Source: Lactobacillus crispatus (lineage in GTDB: Bacteria; Bacillota; Bacilli; Lactobacillales; Lactobacillaceae). From it: DNA of 64,000 bases. Location: NCBI RefSeq assembly GCF_018987235.1, contig NZ_CP072197.1:1178001-1242000 (forward strand). Direction: 5' to 3'. Positions 8,140-15,780 of the stretch are shown in pieces (positions within the stretch are counted from its first letter, which is position 1; every line of letters starts with the position of its first letter). The notes beneath the pieces were generated by a model that was not told the origin of the DNA, searched no databases, and saw nothing but the letters and a program-made list of their open reading frames with translations. Position numbers and translations under genes: made by a program.

Positions 8140-8535
8140 CTATAACCACCAATCAGGAGTTAATTCACCAAGAGTAACAATTTTTTCATTTTCATAATCA
8201 AGCATTACTTCAACATCTTGATAGTGTCCCTCCATCAATTGCGCCATAAATTCACGGCAGGCTCCGCATGGTGCACCAGTTTTACCATCTGGCATAATTG
8301 CCAATACGCGTGTGATATTTGACTCACCATTAGTAACCATATTAAAAAGTGCATTGCGTTCAGCGCATACTCCTAAAGTACTCGCAGTATCAACACAAAC
8401 CCCGGTATAGGTTCTACCTGAATCAGATAAGACTGCAGCTGCAACTCCACCAGCTTCCATATGGCTTGATATTTCACGAAATCCTTGAACTGCTTTAGCT
8501 TTTTGATACATTTTTTGCCATGTTTTGTCTAACAT
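8140..8535 (-). CDS. Cytidine/blasticidin-S deaminase family protein
   Basis: A 131-residue zinc deaminase. The zinc and proton-shuttle motif is GVCAERNAL near residues 55-63 (Cys ligand, catalytic Glu) and the second ligand pair is PCGACREF near 89-96. The preceding AAAVLSDSGRTYTGVCVD is typical of cytidine and blasticidin-S deaminases. It would convert an exocyclic amine on a pyrimidine nucleoside to a keto group, releasing ammonia. The ATG has AAGGAG 7 nt upstream, and that site lies inside the 3' end of the MFS gene, with a 41-nt overlap. The W-rich end (PDWWL) is short. Whether it acts on cytidine or on a nucleoside antibiotic cannot be read from sequence. Confidence 0.82.
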   Translation of the reverse strand: MLDKTWQKMYQKAKAVQGFREISSHMEAGGVAAAVLSDSGRTYTGVCVDTASTLGVCAERNALFNMVTNGESNITRVLAIMPDGKTGAPCGACREFMAQLMEGHYQDVEVMLDYENEKIVTLGELTPDWWL

Positions 8536-9695
8536 CTTTGTTCTCCTTTATTAATGGTATGGTTAATAAAACAATTCCAAAATATATTGCTGATACAAAG
8601 AACATCACATTTAGATTTTCAAATACTTTCATAATGCTATTACTTATGAACAATGAAACACTAACCAAGATCTCTGCAATAAATGAAATAGTCGAAAGCA
8701 TAGTTGACTTATTGCTTTTTCCATAAATAGCCTCATTACTAGTAGCTGAAATTTGTCCCGACATCATTCCCATCAATAGTTCAATTAATAGAAAAAGACA
8801 AAACAGTATATATTTATTTTCTAGAGTTCCACTTAATACAAATGCACCAATCATGCACACAGTATTCAATAAAGTAAGATTCTTTGAATTAACAGAAGTA
8901 GAAATTTTACTAAATAAAACTGATCCTAGAATTAATGCACACATAAATAACGTGTAAACCAGCGAAAGATTAAAACCCAATTTTTCAACATAAATAATTG
9001 ACCAATAGATAAGGATAAATTGCGTTCCACAATCATAACTCACATTTAGCAACAATAATATCCAGAAGTTTCTTTTCCTAAAAAAACTAACAATATTTTT
9101 AGCGCTACATTCAACTTGTTTTTTATTAGAAGCTCTATTATCTGAAAAGGATAGGATACTTATCATAAACCAAATAAGGGCTGGATATAACACAAGTCCA
9201 AGCATTGCGAACCATATCAGTGCAGTATCTTTAATTCCAAATAGCCCAGTCCCAATATTTCCACCGATTAATGTGGTTAAATTCAAAATAATTACTTGCA
9301 TCCCCATTAGTTTGCTCCTGTAAGTCAGTTACATAGGCAAGTAAAGTACCTGAATTAAGTGCTAAGCCAATACTATATAAAAGCTCTGCCGTTGAAAAGA
9401 AAAAGAAGTTTCTAAAAAGAATTAGAATGAAAAAACTCGTGGCAATAACTGAAGATGACAGAGCTAGAACTTTCAATCTTCCAATTTTATCTGCCAAATA
9501 TCCAGCTGGAAGGAGTCCAAACATAATACCGATATTTTGAAAAGATTTTATTGAACCAATATTTGCATCCGGGATTCCATTTTTAGCATAAAATAATGAA
9601 AAAATTCCTGACATTGATGATCGGAAAAGTGTAAAAACTGCTGTAAAAACTAAAAATAAAATTGCAATTTTAAAACTTACACTCTTTAATCTCAT
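8495..9695 (-). pseudogene. MFS transporter, frameshifted
   Basis: Two overlapping frames together give one 12-helix major facilitator of about 400 residues. The 5' frame (from ATG 9695, AGGAG 9 nt upstream) carries helices 1-5 with the loop motif GYLADKIGRLKVL between helices 2 and 3. It runs out of frame after TDLQEQTNGDAS, and the 3' frame resumes with IILNLTTLIGGNIGTGLFG and runs to 8495. The shift is one base, near 9275-9300 in an A/T-rich stretch. It is either a real lesion or a sequencing error. It sits mid-operon between the hydrolase (25 nt upstream of this ATG) and the deaminase. The substrate is unknown; a nucleoside-like compound fits the context. Confidence 0.82.
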
Positions 9696-9720
9696 GACCA
9701 TCAACTCCTATTGTTTTTTC

Positions 9721-10503
9721 TTAAAAATCTATAACTTCTTCAACTATTTCTGCAATTTTCTTTGGATATTCAAAATGAATATAATGTGAATCACCCATAA
9801 CTACAACTTTAGATTGCGAATTATTTGAAACGTATTCTGACCGCATATATTCATTTTCACGATACTTCTCTGTAATAACAACACTTGGTGTTCTATCACT
9901 TATCCTGGTAGTATTTTTCCAAAACGAATCATTTTCGTAGGCTGCTTGTGCTTTTAAATTATCCTTTTCATCAAATTTCTTCGCATTTTGCTCTGTAGTT
10001 GTCCAAAACTTTTTATTTTCTTCTGGAGTAAAAATTTCTCTAAGATCAGCTTCAATTTTTTCTTGAAGTTTTGCCATGTTTTTATTTTTCTCAATATAAG
10101 CTGGTTCCTTTGGAGGATTTAACATGATTTCTCTAGTAGTTGGCTCAATTCCTACAAAAGCCTTCAAATTATTGATTTTATCTTTCATTTGCATAGCATA
10201 CACACCGCCAATGCTATGAGCCAAAATTATAACTTTTTTTGCATTAAAATCGTTAATAATTTTAGCTAATTTAGTAGCTTCGTCTGATACTGTATAGTCC
10301 TTTAAAGACTTGCCACTAAAGCCACTATTCAAATAATCTGATGCAAAATAGCCATACTTATTGGGCAAAGCTTCAATTACTTTTGAAAAAGATTGTGCTG
10401 TATCAAAACTACCAAAGCCATTCAAAAAAACAACTAATGGATCTCCCTTTCGATAGGCAAAATTAATCTTGCCTAATTCAGTTTCAATATCGCTTCTTTG
10501 CAT
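9721..10503 (-). CDS. Alpha/beta hydrolase
   Basis: A 260-residue alpha/beta hydrolase. The oxyanion strand is VVFLNGFG near residue 24, the nucleophile elbow AHSIGG near 95 (Ser), and the catalytic His is probably in GDSHYIHFEYP near 239. There is no signal peptide, so it is cytosolic. A lysine- and glutamate-rich cap covers about 130-200. The ribosome site AGGGAG is 7 nt before the ATG. It is the second gene of the operon, after a GNAT gene (39-nt gap) and before the MFS gene. It could cleave an ester, amide or lactone of the imported compound; the substrate is unknown. Confidence 0.8.
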   Translation of the reverse strand: MQRSDIETELGKINFAYRKGDPLVVFLNGFGSFDTAQSFSKVIEALPNKYGYFASDYLNSGFSGKSLKDYTVSDEATKLAKIINDFNAKKVIILAHSIGGVYAMQMKDKINNLKAFVGIEPTTREIMLNPPKEPAYIEKNKNMAKLQEKIEADLREIFTPEENKKFWTTTEQNAKKFDEKDNLKAQAAYENDSFWKNTTRISDRTPSVVITEKYRENEYMRSEYVSNNSQSKVVVMGDSHYIHFEYPKKIAEIVEEVIDF

Positions 10504-10542
10504 AAATTTCTCCCTTTATTAAAACTTTGAAGTCGTTATATT

Positions 10543-11064
10543 TTAATTATTTCTTAGCACAAATACCTTATGCCCATTTTCATCATCTTTTAAATACACG
10601 AAACTACTTCGCTTAGCTACATTCTGACTAGCGGAATTCTTAGGATGAGTTCTTAAAATCAAATAATCAAGCTTCAACTGTTCAAATGCGTATTTCTTAA
10701 GAAATTCGACAGATTCAGTCATAATTCCTAAATGTTGAAAATCATTAGAAAGCCAATATCCTACTTCGCCAGATTCATGATTCAAATTATGTAAGTCAAT
10801 CATGCCAGCTGGCTGTCCATCAACTAAAATAACTAGGTTGAATGCTGTACCATCAACCATTTTTTGTTGAAACATTTTAATTGAATCGGCTTCTTTTTGA
10901 ACAGAATCAATTTTGTTGGCCCAAACTAACCACTTAGAAAACTCAGTAAGATTTTTTTGAAGTTGATCAAATAAGTCTTTTGCTTGCCAAGTCTCTGGAA
11001 GAACTAATTCGATTTCTTTATTTTTAGTTAGAAATTTATGTAAAACAAAAGCAGTATGACACAT
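10543..11064 (-). CDS. RimJ/RimL-type GNAT N-acetyltransferase
   Basis: A 173-residue acetyl-CoA dependent acetyltransferase of the Acetyltransf_3 type: an N-terminal helical part, AGMIDLHNLNHESGEVGYWLSNDF in the core, and QHLGIMTESVEFLKKYAFEQL as the CoA pyrophosphate-loop region, with a shortened G-x-x-T loop. RimL relatives acetylate protein N-termini or small amines. A strong Shine-Dalgarno, AAGGAG, precedes the ATG. It is the first gene after the predicted operon promoter at 11103-11131. The target is unknown. Confidence 0.78.
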   Translation of the reverse strand: MCHTAFVLHKFLTKNKEIELVLPETWQAKDLFDQLQKNLTEFSKWLVWANKIDSVQKEADSIKMFQQKMVDGTAFNLVILVDGQPAGMIDLHNLNHESGEVGYWLSNDFQHLGIMTESVEFLKKYAFEQLKLDYLILRTHPKNSASQNVAKRSSFVYLKDDENGHKVFVLRNN

Positions 11065-11102
11065 TTCGAGTATCTCCTTTCCTCCAAAATACGTTGTATT
11101 AA

Positions 11103-11131
11103 ATATTACTTAAATAAATTTAATATTTCAA
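11103..11131 (-). promoter_or_regulatory. Sigma-A type promoter of the nucleoside/CofE operon
   Basis: On the minus strand TTGAAA (11126-11131), a 17-nt spacer, then TAATAT (11103-11108). The predicted transcript starts about 30 nt before the GNAT start codon. This is the best promoter match in the gap. Confidence 0.6.
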
Positions 11132-11157
11132 GAGGATATTTATAATATTTTCACACG

Positions 11158-11195
11158 TAAAAAACCAGGAAGATAGTTTTTCTCCCTGGTTTCTC
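11158..11195 (-). terminator. Second terminator in tandem upstream of the operon
   Basis: AAACCAGGAAGA pairs with TCTCCCTGGTTT (one mismatch), followed on the minus strand by a run of six T. It blocks read-through from the secreted-protein gene into the operon. Confidence 0.7.
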
Positions 11196-11249
11196 CAGCA
11201 TATTCTTAAATTAAATGATTTTCTTTATACCAACTAATAAAATTGGCCA

Positions 11250-11285
11250 AAAAATAAGCAGAGACCTCTAAAATCTCTGCCTATT
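11250..11285 (-). terminator. Terminator of the secreted FnIII protein gene
   Basis: GCAGAGA pairs with TCTCTGC, extended by A/T pairs, and is followed on the minus strand by TTATTTTTT. Confidence 0.75.
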
Positions 11286-11320
11286 AGCCACAAATTTTTC
11301 ATAGCCAAAAATAATTATAC

Positions 11321-12703
11321 TTAATTACCAGCTGGTGTTACGTTTACCGTTACTGTCTTTATATCCGACCATGGACCAACTATATTACTGTTGAGGCCAC
11401 GGACACGTATCTCATATGTCTTACCTTTTTCGAAATAGCAAATACTATTTTTATCAGAGCTGGATGTAATTTCATCACCATTACTTGATGATGATAAGAA
11501 ACTTTGCCATTCACTCTGACCTTTTAAGCGATATTGAACTTCATAACTACTAATATTTTTATTAACCGGCCATTTAATATCGATGTATGGTTCATCACTA
11601 CCATTATCATCATAATAGCTGATATCAACTGGGATTTTATCTGGCACATTCTTATTATCCGTTACAGCATGATAATCGATCGTCTTTGCATCAGAAAGTT
11701 CACCATTAATATCAAATCCGTTCGCACGATTGATAGGTAAAACAGCGACTTGATATGTCTTACCATTAACAAGGCTCTTAGATGGAATTACCGTGCTTAA
11801 TGATTCACTTGCTTTAATTCTTGGCACAGCAGCAGGAATATAGCCACTGCCACTATTTATATAGATGACATATTCAGTCGCACCTTCAGACTTAGTAAAA
11901 TCAACTTGCAATCCGTCTTTTACTGGTGTCAACTTTGTAACTTCATTTTTGACTGGTACTTGGTCAGTATTTTCACCTGTTATTTTGAAATTAAATAAAC
12001 CACGAGTTTGAATGTTTAATTTGTACTCACCTTTTGCGACATACCAAGTTATCTTTTTATTATCTTGTCTACCATTGAACATTGAAGATGGCAGGTAATA
12101 ACTAAAGCCATTCTTACTTTGCATAGTAATGATTGTTCTATGACCATTGTAATAAACCGGCATCGAGTTCATGCCCATAGTTAATTTTTGTGACTTATCA
12201 ACTTTTAATGTGTAACTATGATACGTGCTATTTTTATAGCTACTAAACATGTCAGAAAATCCCTTTACCTCTTGTCCTAATGAAATTTCAGGACTATAAG
12301 TATAGCTGTTTGTAGTGCGGTAAATTGTATAATCATCTAACTGTTTTCTAAGTTTAGTCAATTTAGTATAACTAATTCTAATTTTTCTTGATCCCGGATT
12401 CTTAGCAACTACTTTGTAATTTCCGGATCTAAGATAATACTCTTTAGTATTTTTCTTATCGGTTGAATAAGGAATGGCCTCCCAATCAATACTATTGTAG
12501 ATTCTGATCTTGGCATTTGTATTAACTGTTACTCTACCAGCTTCTTTTAAATGAAGCTTATAAGTGTTGCCTTTGCGTACATAACTTGTGCCTTGAGTCG
12601 GAATTTGGATCGTAGCAGCTTGAACAGTAGAAGAATTTGTATTTAAAAATAGTACAAATGCTCCTGCCAATGAAGTTGCAATCAGATATTTATTAATTTT
12701 CAT
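11321..12703 (-). CDS. Secreted protein with C-terminal fibronectin type III domain
   Basis: A 460-residue exported protein. Residues 1-29 are a signal peptide ending VQAA. Residues about 30-250 are beta-rich and may hold repeated jelly-roll-like units, each with an RxGNYK or AKGEYKL motif near its end (REYYLRSGNYKV-like and WYVAKGEYKL). About 265-345 and 360-455 look like two fibronectin type III-like domains; the second has SSYEVQYRLKGQSEWQ and GKTYEIRVRGLN. There is no LPXTG, SLAP, LysM or membrane anchor, so it is released or held non-covalently. I do not recognise a specific function. It has its own terminator and is monocistronic. Confidence 0.75.
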   Translation of the reverse strand: MKINKYLIATSLAGAFVLFLNTNSSTVQAATIQIPTQGTSYVRKGNTYKLHLKEAGRVTVNTNAKIRIYNSIDWEAIPYSTDKKNTKEYYLRSGNYKVVAKNPGSRKIRISYTKLTKLRKQLDDYTIYRTTNSYTYSPEISLGQEVKGFSDMFSSYKNSTYHSYTLKVDKSQKLTMGMNSMPVYYNGHRTIITMQSKNGFSYYLPSSMFNGRQDNKKITWYVAKGEYKLNIQTRGLFNFKITGENTDQVPVKNEVTKLTPVKDGLQVDFTKSEGATEYVIYINSGSGYIPAAVPRIKASESLSTVIPSKSLVNGKTYQVAVLPINRANGFDINGELSDAKTIDYHAVTDNKNVPDKIPVDISYYDDNGSDEPYIDIKWPVNKNISSYEVQYRLKGQSEWQSFLSSSSNGDEITSSSDKNSICYFEKGKTYEIRVRGLNSNIVGPWSDIKTVTVNVTPAGN

Positions 12704-12752
12704 AATTGTTGTCCTTTCATAAGCTATTATAATGCTTTATTGATTTTATACC

Positions 12753-13558
12753 CTAACTAAAAATATCCCACCTATATTCTTTGCTTACATCCTCGAGCAG
12801 ACTTAAGCCGGCAATACTATTACCAACTTCATCAAGTGGTGGACTAAAAATGCCAATCCCAGCCTTATTAGGTACTGAAGAAACGAGCCCACTCCAACAC
12901 CACTCTTAGTAGGAATACTAATTTTAGCTGAATATATTCCTGATGCATTATACAAGCCTGTTGTCATCATTAAAGACTTAGTAAAAGTCGCGGTAGTACT
13001 TGAAACGATTCGCTCATTGTCCCATGGCTTAATTCCATCATTGGCTAAAACAGCACCAAAATTAGCTAAGCTACGTGCCGTTACCATCATTGAACATTGT
13101 TTGAAGTAAGTAGTTAAACTTTCTTCAACATCGGCTTTCAAAATTTCCTTAGCTTTCATGTAATAAGCTAAAGATCGATTCATATCGCCTGTCTTTTGTT
13201 CAGACTTAAAAATCTCTTCATTCAACTTAATTAGAGGATCATTGCAAATTTCTTTAGTAAAATTAGAGTCAAAGCTAAATCCTGTTTGTCTTGCACCGAC
13301 AACTGAGTTAACAAAATCTAAACCCAAAGTTTCAATTGAATAAAGTAATGTAATGACTTTGGAGATGCTTTCAATTGCAAAGTAAGTTTCACTATCACCA
13401 GCTACTGAAATTTTTCCATCGTTCAAATTATAAATTGCTATTCCAAGTTGTTCTGGTTCTACTTCCGCCAATGCTGGAATGTACGTTGCAACATGACCAT
13501 TCACTACTTGTGGTAAATTTTTAGTTACTAAGTTTGCTAAATCAGTCATACTCTGCAT
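12753..13558 (-). pseudogene. glsA: Glutaminase (GlsA type), internal deletion and frameshift
   Basis: Clearly a serine-dependent beta-lactamase-fold glutaminase, which turns glutamine into glutamate and ammonia: FAIESISKVITLLYS carries the catalytic SxxK, and NRSLAYYMK, FKQCSMMVTARSLANFGAVLANDG and YNASGIYSAKISIPTKSG follow. Two lesions are visible. Between SFDSNFTKE and ICNDPLIKLNEEIF about 37 residues are missing in frame, including the NAGAI substrate loop of the family. Near 12880 a one-base shift throws off the end; in the other frame the expected SVPNKAGIGIFSPPLDE tail continues to a stop at 12753. Without the loop it is probably inactive even apart from the shift. Confidence 0.88.
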
Positions 13559-13577
13559 CCCCTTTCATTCTTATTTT

Positions 13578-13611
13578 ACAAAAAAGACAGATTCTCCATA
13601 AGAATCTGCCT
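13578..13611 (-). terminator. Terminator of the DUF2785/MazG/DUF6176 operon
   Basis: CAGATTCT pairs with AGAATCTG around a five-base loop, followed on the minus strand by TCTTTTTTG. Confidence 0.8.
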
Positions 13612-13674
13612 CACGTTCAATATTTAATCTTCAAACTTGTCTAAATTTTAACTCTATATGTTTTTCTTATCACA

Positions 13675-14043
13675 CTAATTTTCTGTATTTTGCCCAATTA
13701 TTCTTTCAACAGCCGGTGCAATTAAGTTCTCTTCTAGCTTCATGTCAACTGGCTTATACTCCATATCAATACATTCATCCCAATATTCAAGATGTTTCTT
13801 ATCGATATAACTTTCTGACTCTTCAACGGCATTTCCGCCTTCTCCTTGAACTGAATACCAGTAAAAATATGTATATCCATCTGGATTTTTCTCCTTAAAG
13901 ACACTTTCCACGTACATCTTTTCACCAGCCATTGTGGCCACAGTATCAGTGTGATGATCATTCAAAAAATCCATCCATTCTTGTGCTTTTTCTTCTTTTC
14001 CTTTTTTAATTCTAAAACGCGTTAATTCTACCTTAGTCATCAT
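13675..14043 (-). CDS. DUF6176-like protein
   Basis: A 122-residue soluble protein of the DUF6176 type: VELTRFRIKKGKEEKAQEWMDFLNDH at the start, then GEKMYVESVFKEKNPDGYTYFYWYSVQG, and a final helix-rich part with EYWDECID. The beta-alpha-beta pattern with conserved glycines resembles dimeric ferredoxin-like (ABM-type) folds. No function is known. It overlaps the MazG-like gene by 11 nt, so the two are translationally coupled, and it is the last gene of the mini-operon. Confidence 0.65.
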   Translation of the reverse strand: MMTKVELTRFRIKKGKEEKAQEWMDFLNDHHTDTVATMAGEKMYVESVFKEKNPDGYTYFYWYSVQGEGGNAVEESESYIDKKHLEYWDECIDMEYKPVDMKLEENLIAPAVERIIGQNTEN

Positions 14044-14335
14044 TGATTATCTTCTTTCCATTAATGTATTTTCGCTTTGCATTAATCACCATTTTCTTAA
14101 CAATATCTTCTCCCAGATCACTGCCAAGCATTTCAGAGATTCCTAATAGAAAAATGGCTACATCTGCTAATTCTTCATTGATATTTTCTTGGTCTTCTTT
14201 TAGCCAAGCTTGAAACAGTTCATTTACTTCACCATACAATAATAGCAGTTCAAACTTCACATCAGTGGTATTAAAATTATGTTTTTTCTTGTTCTCAATA
14301 ACGGCTTTTTGAAGTTTCTTGGTATCAATAATCAT
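14033..14335 (-). CDS. MazG-like nucleotide pyrophosphohydrolase
   Basis: A 100-residue all-alpha NTP pyrophosphatase-like protein. The metal-binding pattern is present as GEVNELFQAWL and, one helix later, EELADVAIFLLG. Family members hydrolyse (d)NTPs to monophosphate and pyrophosphate, often cleaning non-standard nucleotides. I chose ATG 14335 (MIIDTKKL), with GAGG upstream, over a TTG at 14350 that overlaps the stop of DUF2785. It is coupled to the following DUF6176 gene. Confidence 0.75.
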   Translation of the reverse strand: MIIDTKKLQKAVIENKKKHNFNTTDVKFELLLLYGEVNELFQAWLKEDQENINEELADVAIFLLGISEMLGSDLGEDIVKKMVINAKRKYINGKKIINDD

Positions 14336-14346
14336 AGTTTCAATCC

Positions 14347-15156
14347 TCAATATTCACTATTAAACTTTTTCTCTACTATTTCTTTCACATTAAGATCAAG
14401 CAATGAAATAGAATTTAATTTTACATATATATCTTGTAATAATGACTTCAGATTATTAAATCGATAATATTCTAAAAGTTCATCTGAATAAGGATCAAAA
14501 GCAAACGATTTTATCCAATTAACGAAATTATCAGAATTGATCTTATTTGCTTTAAATCCATTTACAAAAACATCAGCTAACCAATATTCTTCTCCGTCAA
14601 TAAAACGTCTATCGACCTTATTCAACATTTCTTTAACTGCTAATAAAAAAGCATTTACCATTTTGTGATCAAAATCATCACAAATTACACTATCTGCTAA
14701 TGCATCTGAGCAATGTGCTATTGCATGAACCCAACCATATTTTTTTGAAAAACCAGTAAAATCATGCTCATTAGCCAAATAATTGATTAAGTTTTTAAAT
14801 ACTTGTTGCTCTTCATTTTTATTTAAAACCTGATAATAACGAGAATGTTTATCATTATTGGTTCGAATAATTAAATCCCATAACAAGCATGTAAACGATC
14901 TAGTTAACGTTGCTTCTCCACTTTCTTTAATGCAATAAAACAAAAGATTTCTTTCTTCAATTTCATTTATTAAAAATACAACTTGTTTTTTGGTAAATTT
15001 TCCTTCAAAAAAGCCAGCACCCCAACTATTACATACTAAATCATCCCGTATTTCACTTTTAGAGTTTCCAATATTTTCAAAAAACCAGTTCACTTCTTCG
15101 TTTGAATATTGAGATTGGGAATTACTCAATTTTCGTTTTAATATTTCTAAATCCAT
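14347..15156 (-). CDS. DUF2785 family protein
   Basis: A 269-residue helical soluble protein. I recognise DUF2785 from IRDDLVCNSWGAGFFEGKFT near residue 36 and KKYGWVHAIAHCSDALAD near 140. The pattern of paired helices suggests a HEAT-like array. The family has no established function. It lies 4 nt after the GNAT gene and 11 nt before the MazG-like start, in one operon. No signal peptide or membrane segment is seen. Confidence 0.72.
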   Translation of the reverse strand: MDLEILKRKLSNSQSQYSNEEVNWFFENIGNSKSEIRDDLVCNSWGAGFFEGKFTKKQVVFLINEIEERNLLFYCIKESGEATLTRSFTCLLWDLIIRTNNDKHSRYYQVLNKNEEQQVFKNLINYLANEHDFTGFSKKYGWVHAIAHCSDALADSVICDDFDHKMVNAFLLAVKEMLNKVDRRFIDGEEYWLADVFVNGFKANKINSDNFVNWIKSFAFDPYSDELLEYYRFNNLKSLLQDIYVKLNSISLLDLNVKEIVEKKFNSEY

Positions 15157-15160
15157 ATAC

Positions 15161-15613
15161 TCACTTCAATTCCATTGAATCCTGAGAAAAATCAACTGGA
15201 TATTCATTCGACCATTTCTCAACTACTGTCTTTATTACTTTGAAACCAAACTTTTTATACAGGGATTTTGCTACAAAATTGTCGCTAAAAACTTCCAATT
15301 TAATTGGCTTATCTAAATACAATAATGCTGTTTTCATTAACTTAGTTCCAATTCCTTGTTTTTGAAAATCTGAATCAACATATAAGAATGCCAGTTCATG
15401 CGGTCGTAAGCCAACGAATCCGATCAATTTTTCTTCTTTAATGGCTACATAAATTTTGCAGTTTAACAAATAATCTAAATATGGTGCATCCTTCAACTGC
15501 AAAAATACCCGCTCTATGTTAGCTGTCTTTAACTCTTGCATGAGAGCTTTATCCATTACTTGACATAACTGATCAAAATACCGCTCGTTATAAAGTTTAA
15601 TTCTTAAATTCAT
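15161..15613 (-). CDS. GNAT family N-acetyltransferase
   Basis: A 150-residue Acetyltransf_1/10 protein. The core is KEEKLIGFVGLRPHELAFLYVDSDFQKQGIGTKLMKTALLYL, with the acetyl-CoA loop Q-K-Q-G-I-G-T, and the usual end KSLYKKFGFKVI. It heads the mini-operon that continues to DUF6176. IS copy 3 inserted 36 bp before its start, which may have displaced its promoter. The acceptor is unknown. Confidence 0.8.
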   Translation of the reverse strand: MNLRIKLYNERYFDQLCQVMDKALMQELKTANIERVFLQLKDAPYLDYLLNCKIYVAIKEEKLIGFVGLRPHELAFLYVDSDFQKQGIGTKLMKTALLYLDKPIKLEVFSDNFVAKSLYKKFGFKVIKTVVEKWSNEYPVDFSQDSMELK

Positions 15614-15641
15614 ATTTCACATATTTTTATTTACATTAATT

Positions 15642-15649
15642 ATATTTTT
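15642..15649. repeat. Target-site duplication, left half, IS copy 3
   Basis: ATATTTTT, repeated exactly at 17022-17029. Confidence 0.92.
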
Positions 15650-15715
15650 GAGACTGTAAAATAGTTTGTGTAAGGATGAATGATTCCTTAAATTTATTTC
15701 TTTAAACATTAGAAA

Positions 15716-15779
15716 AAGGAGTTCCTTTCTCGTATGATTGGTTTGAACAAAAAAACACATACAGAAAGAAGAACTCCTT
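15716..15779 (+). repeat. Inverted repeat abutting the transposase start codon
   Basis: AAGGAGTTCCTTTCT (15716-15730) pairs with AGAAAG (15763-15768) and GAACTCCTT (15771-15779), giving 15 pairs with a two-base bulge and a 32-nt loop. The ATG follows one base later at 15781. The mirror copy lies at 2609-2672, and another at 115-178. Confidence 0.8.
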
Positions 15780-15780
15780 C

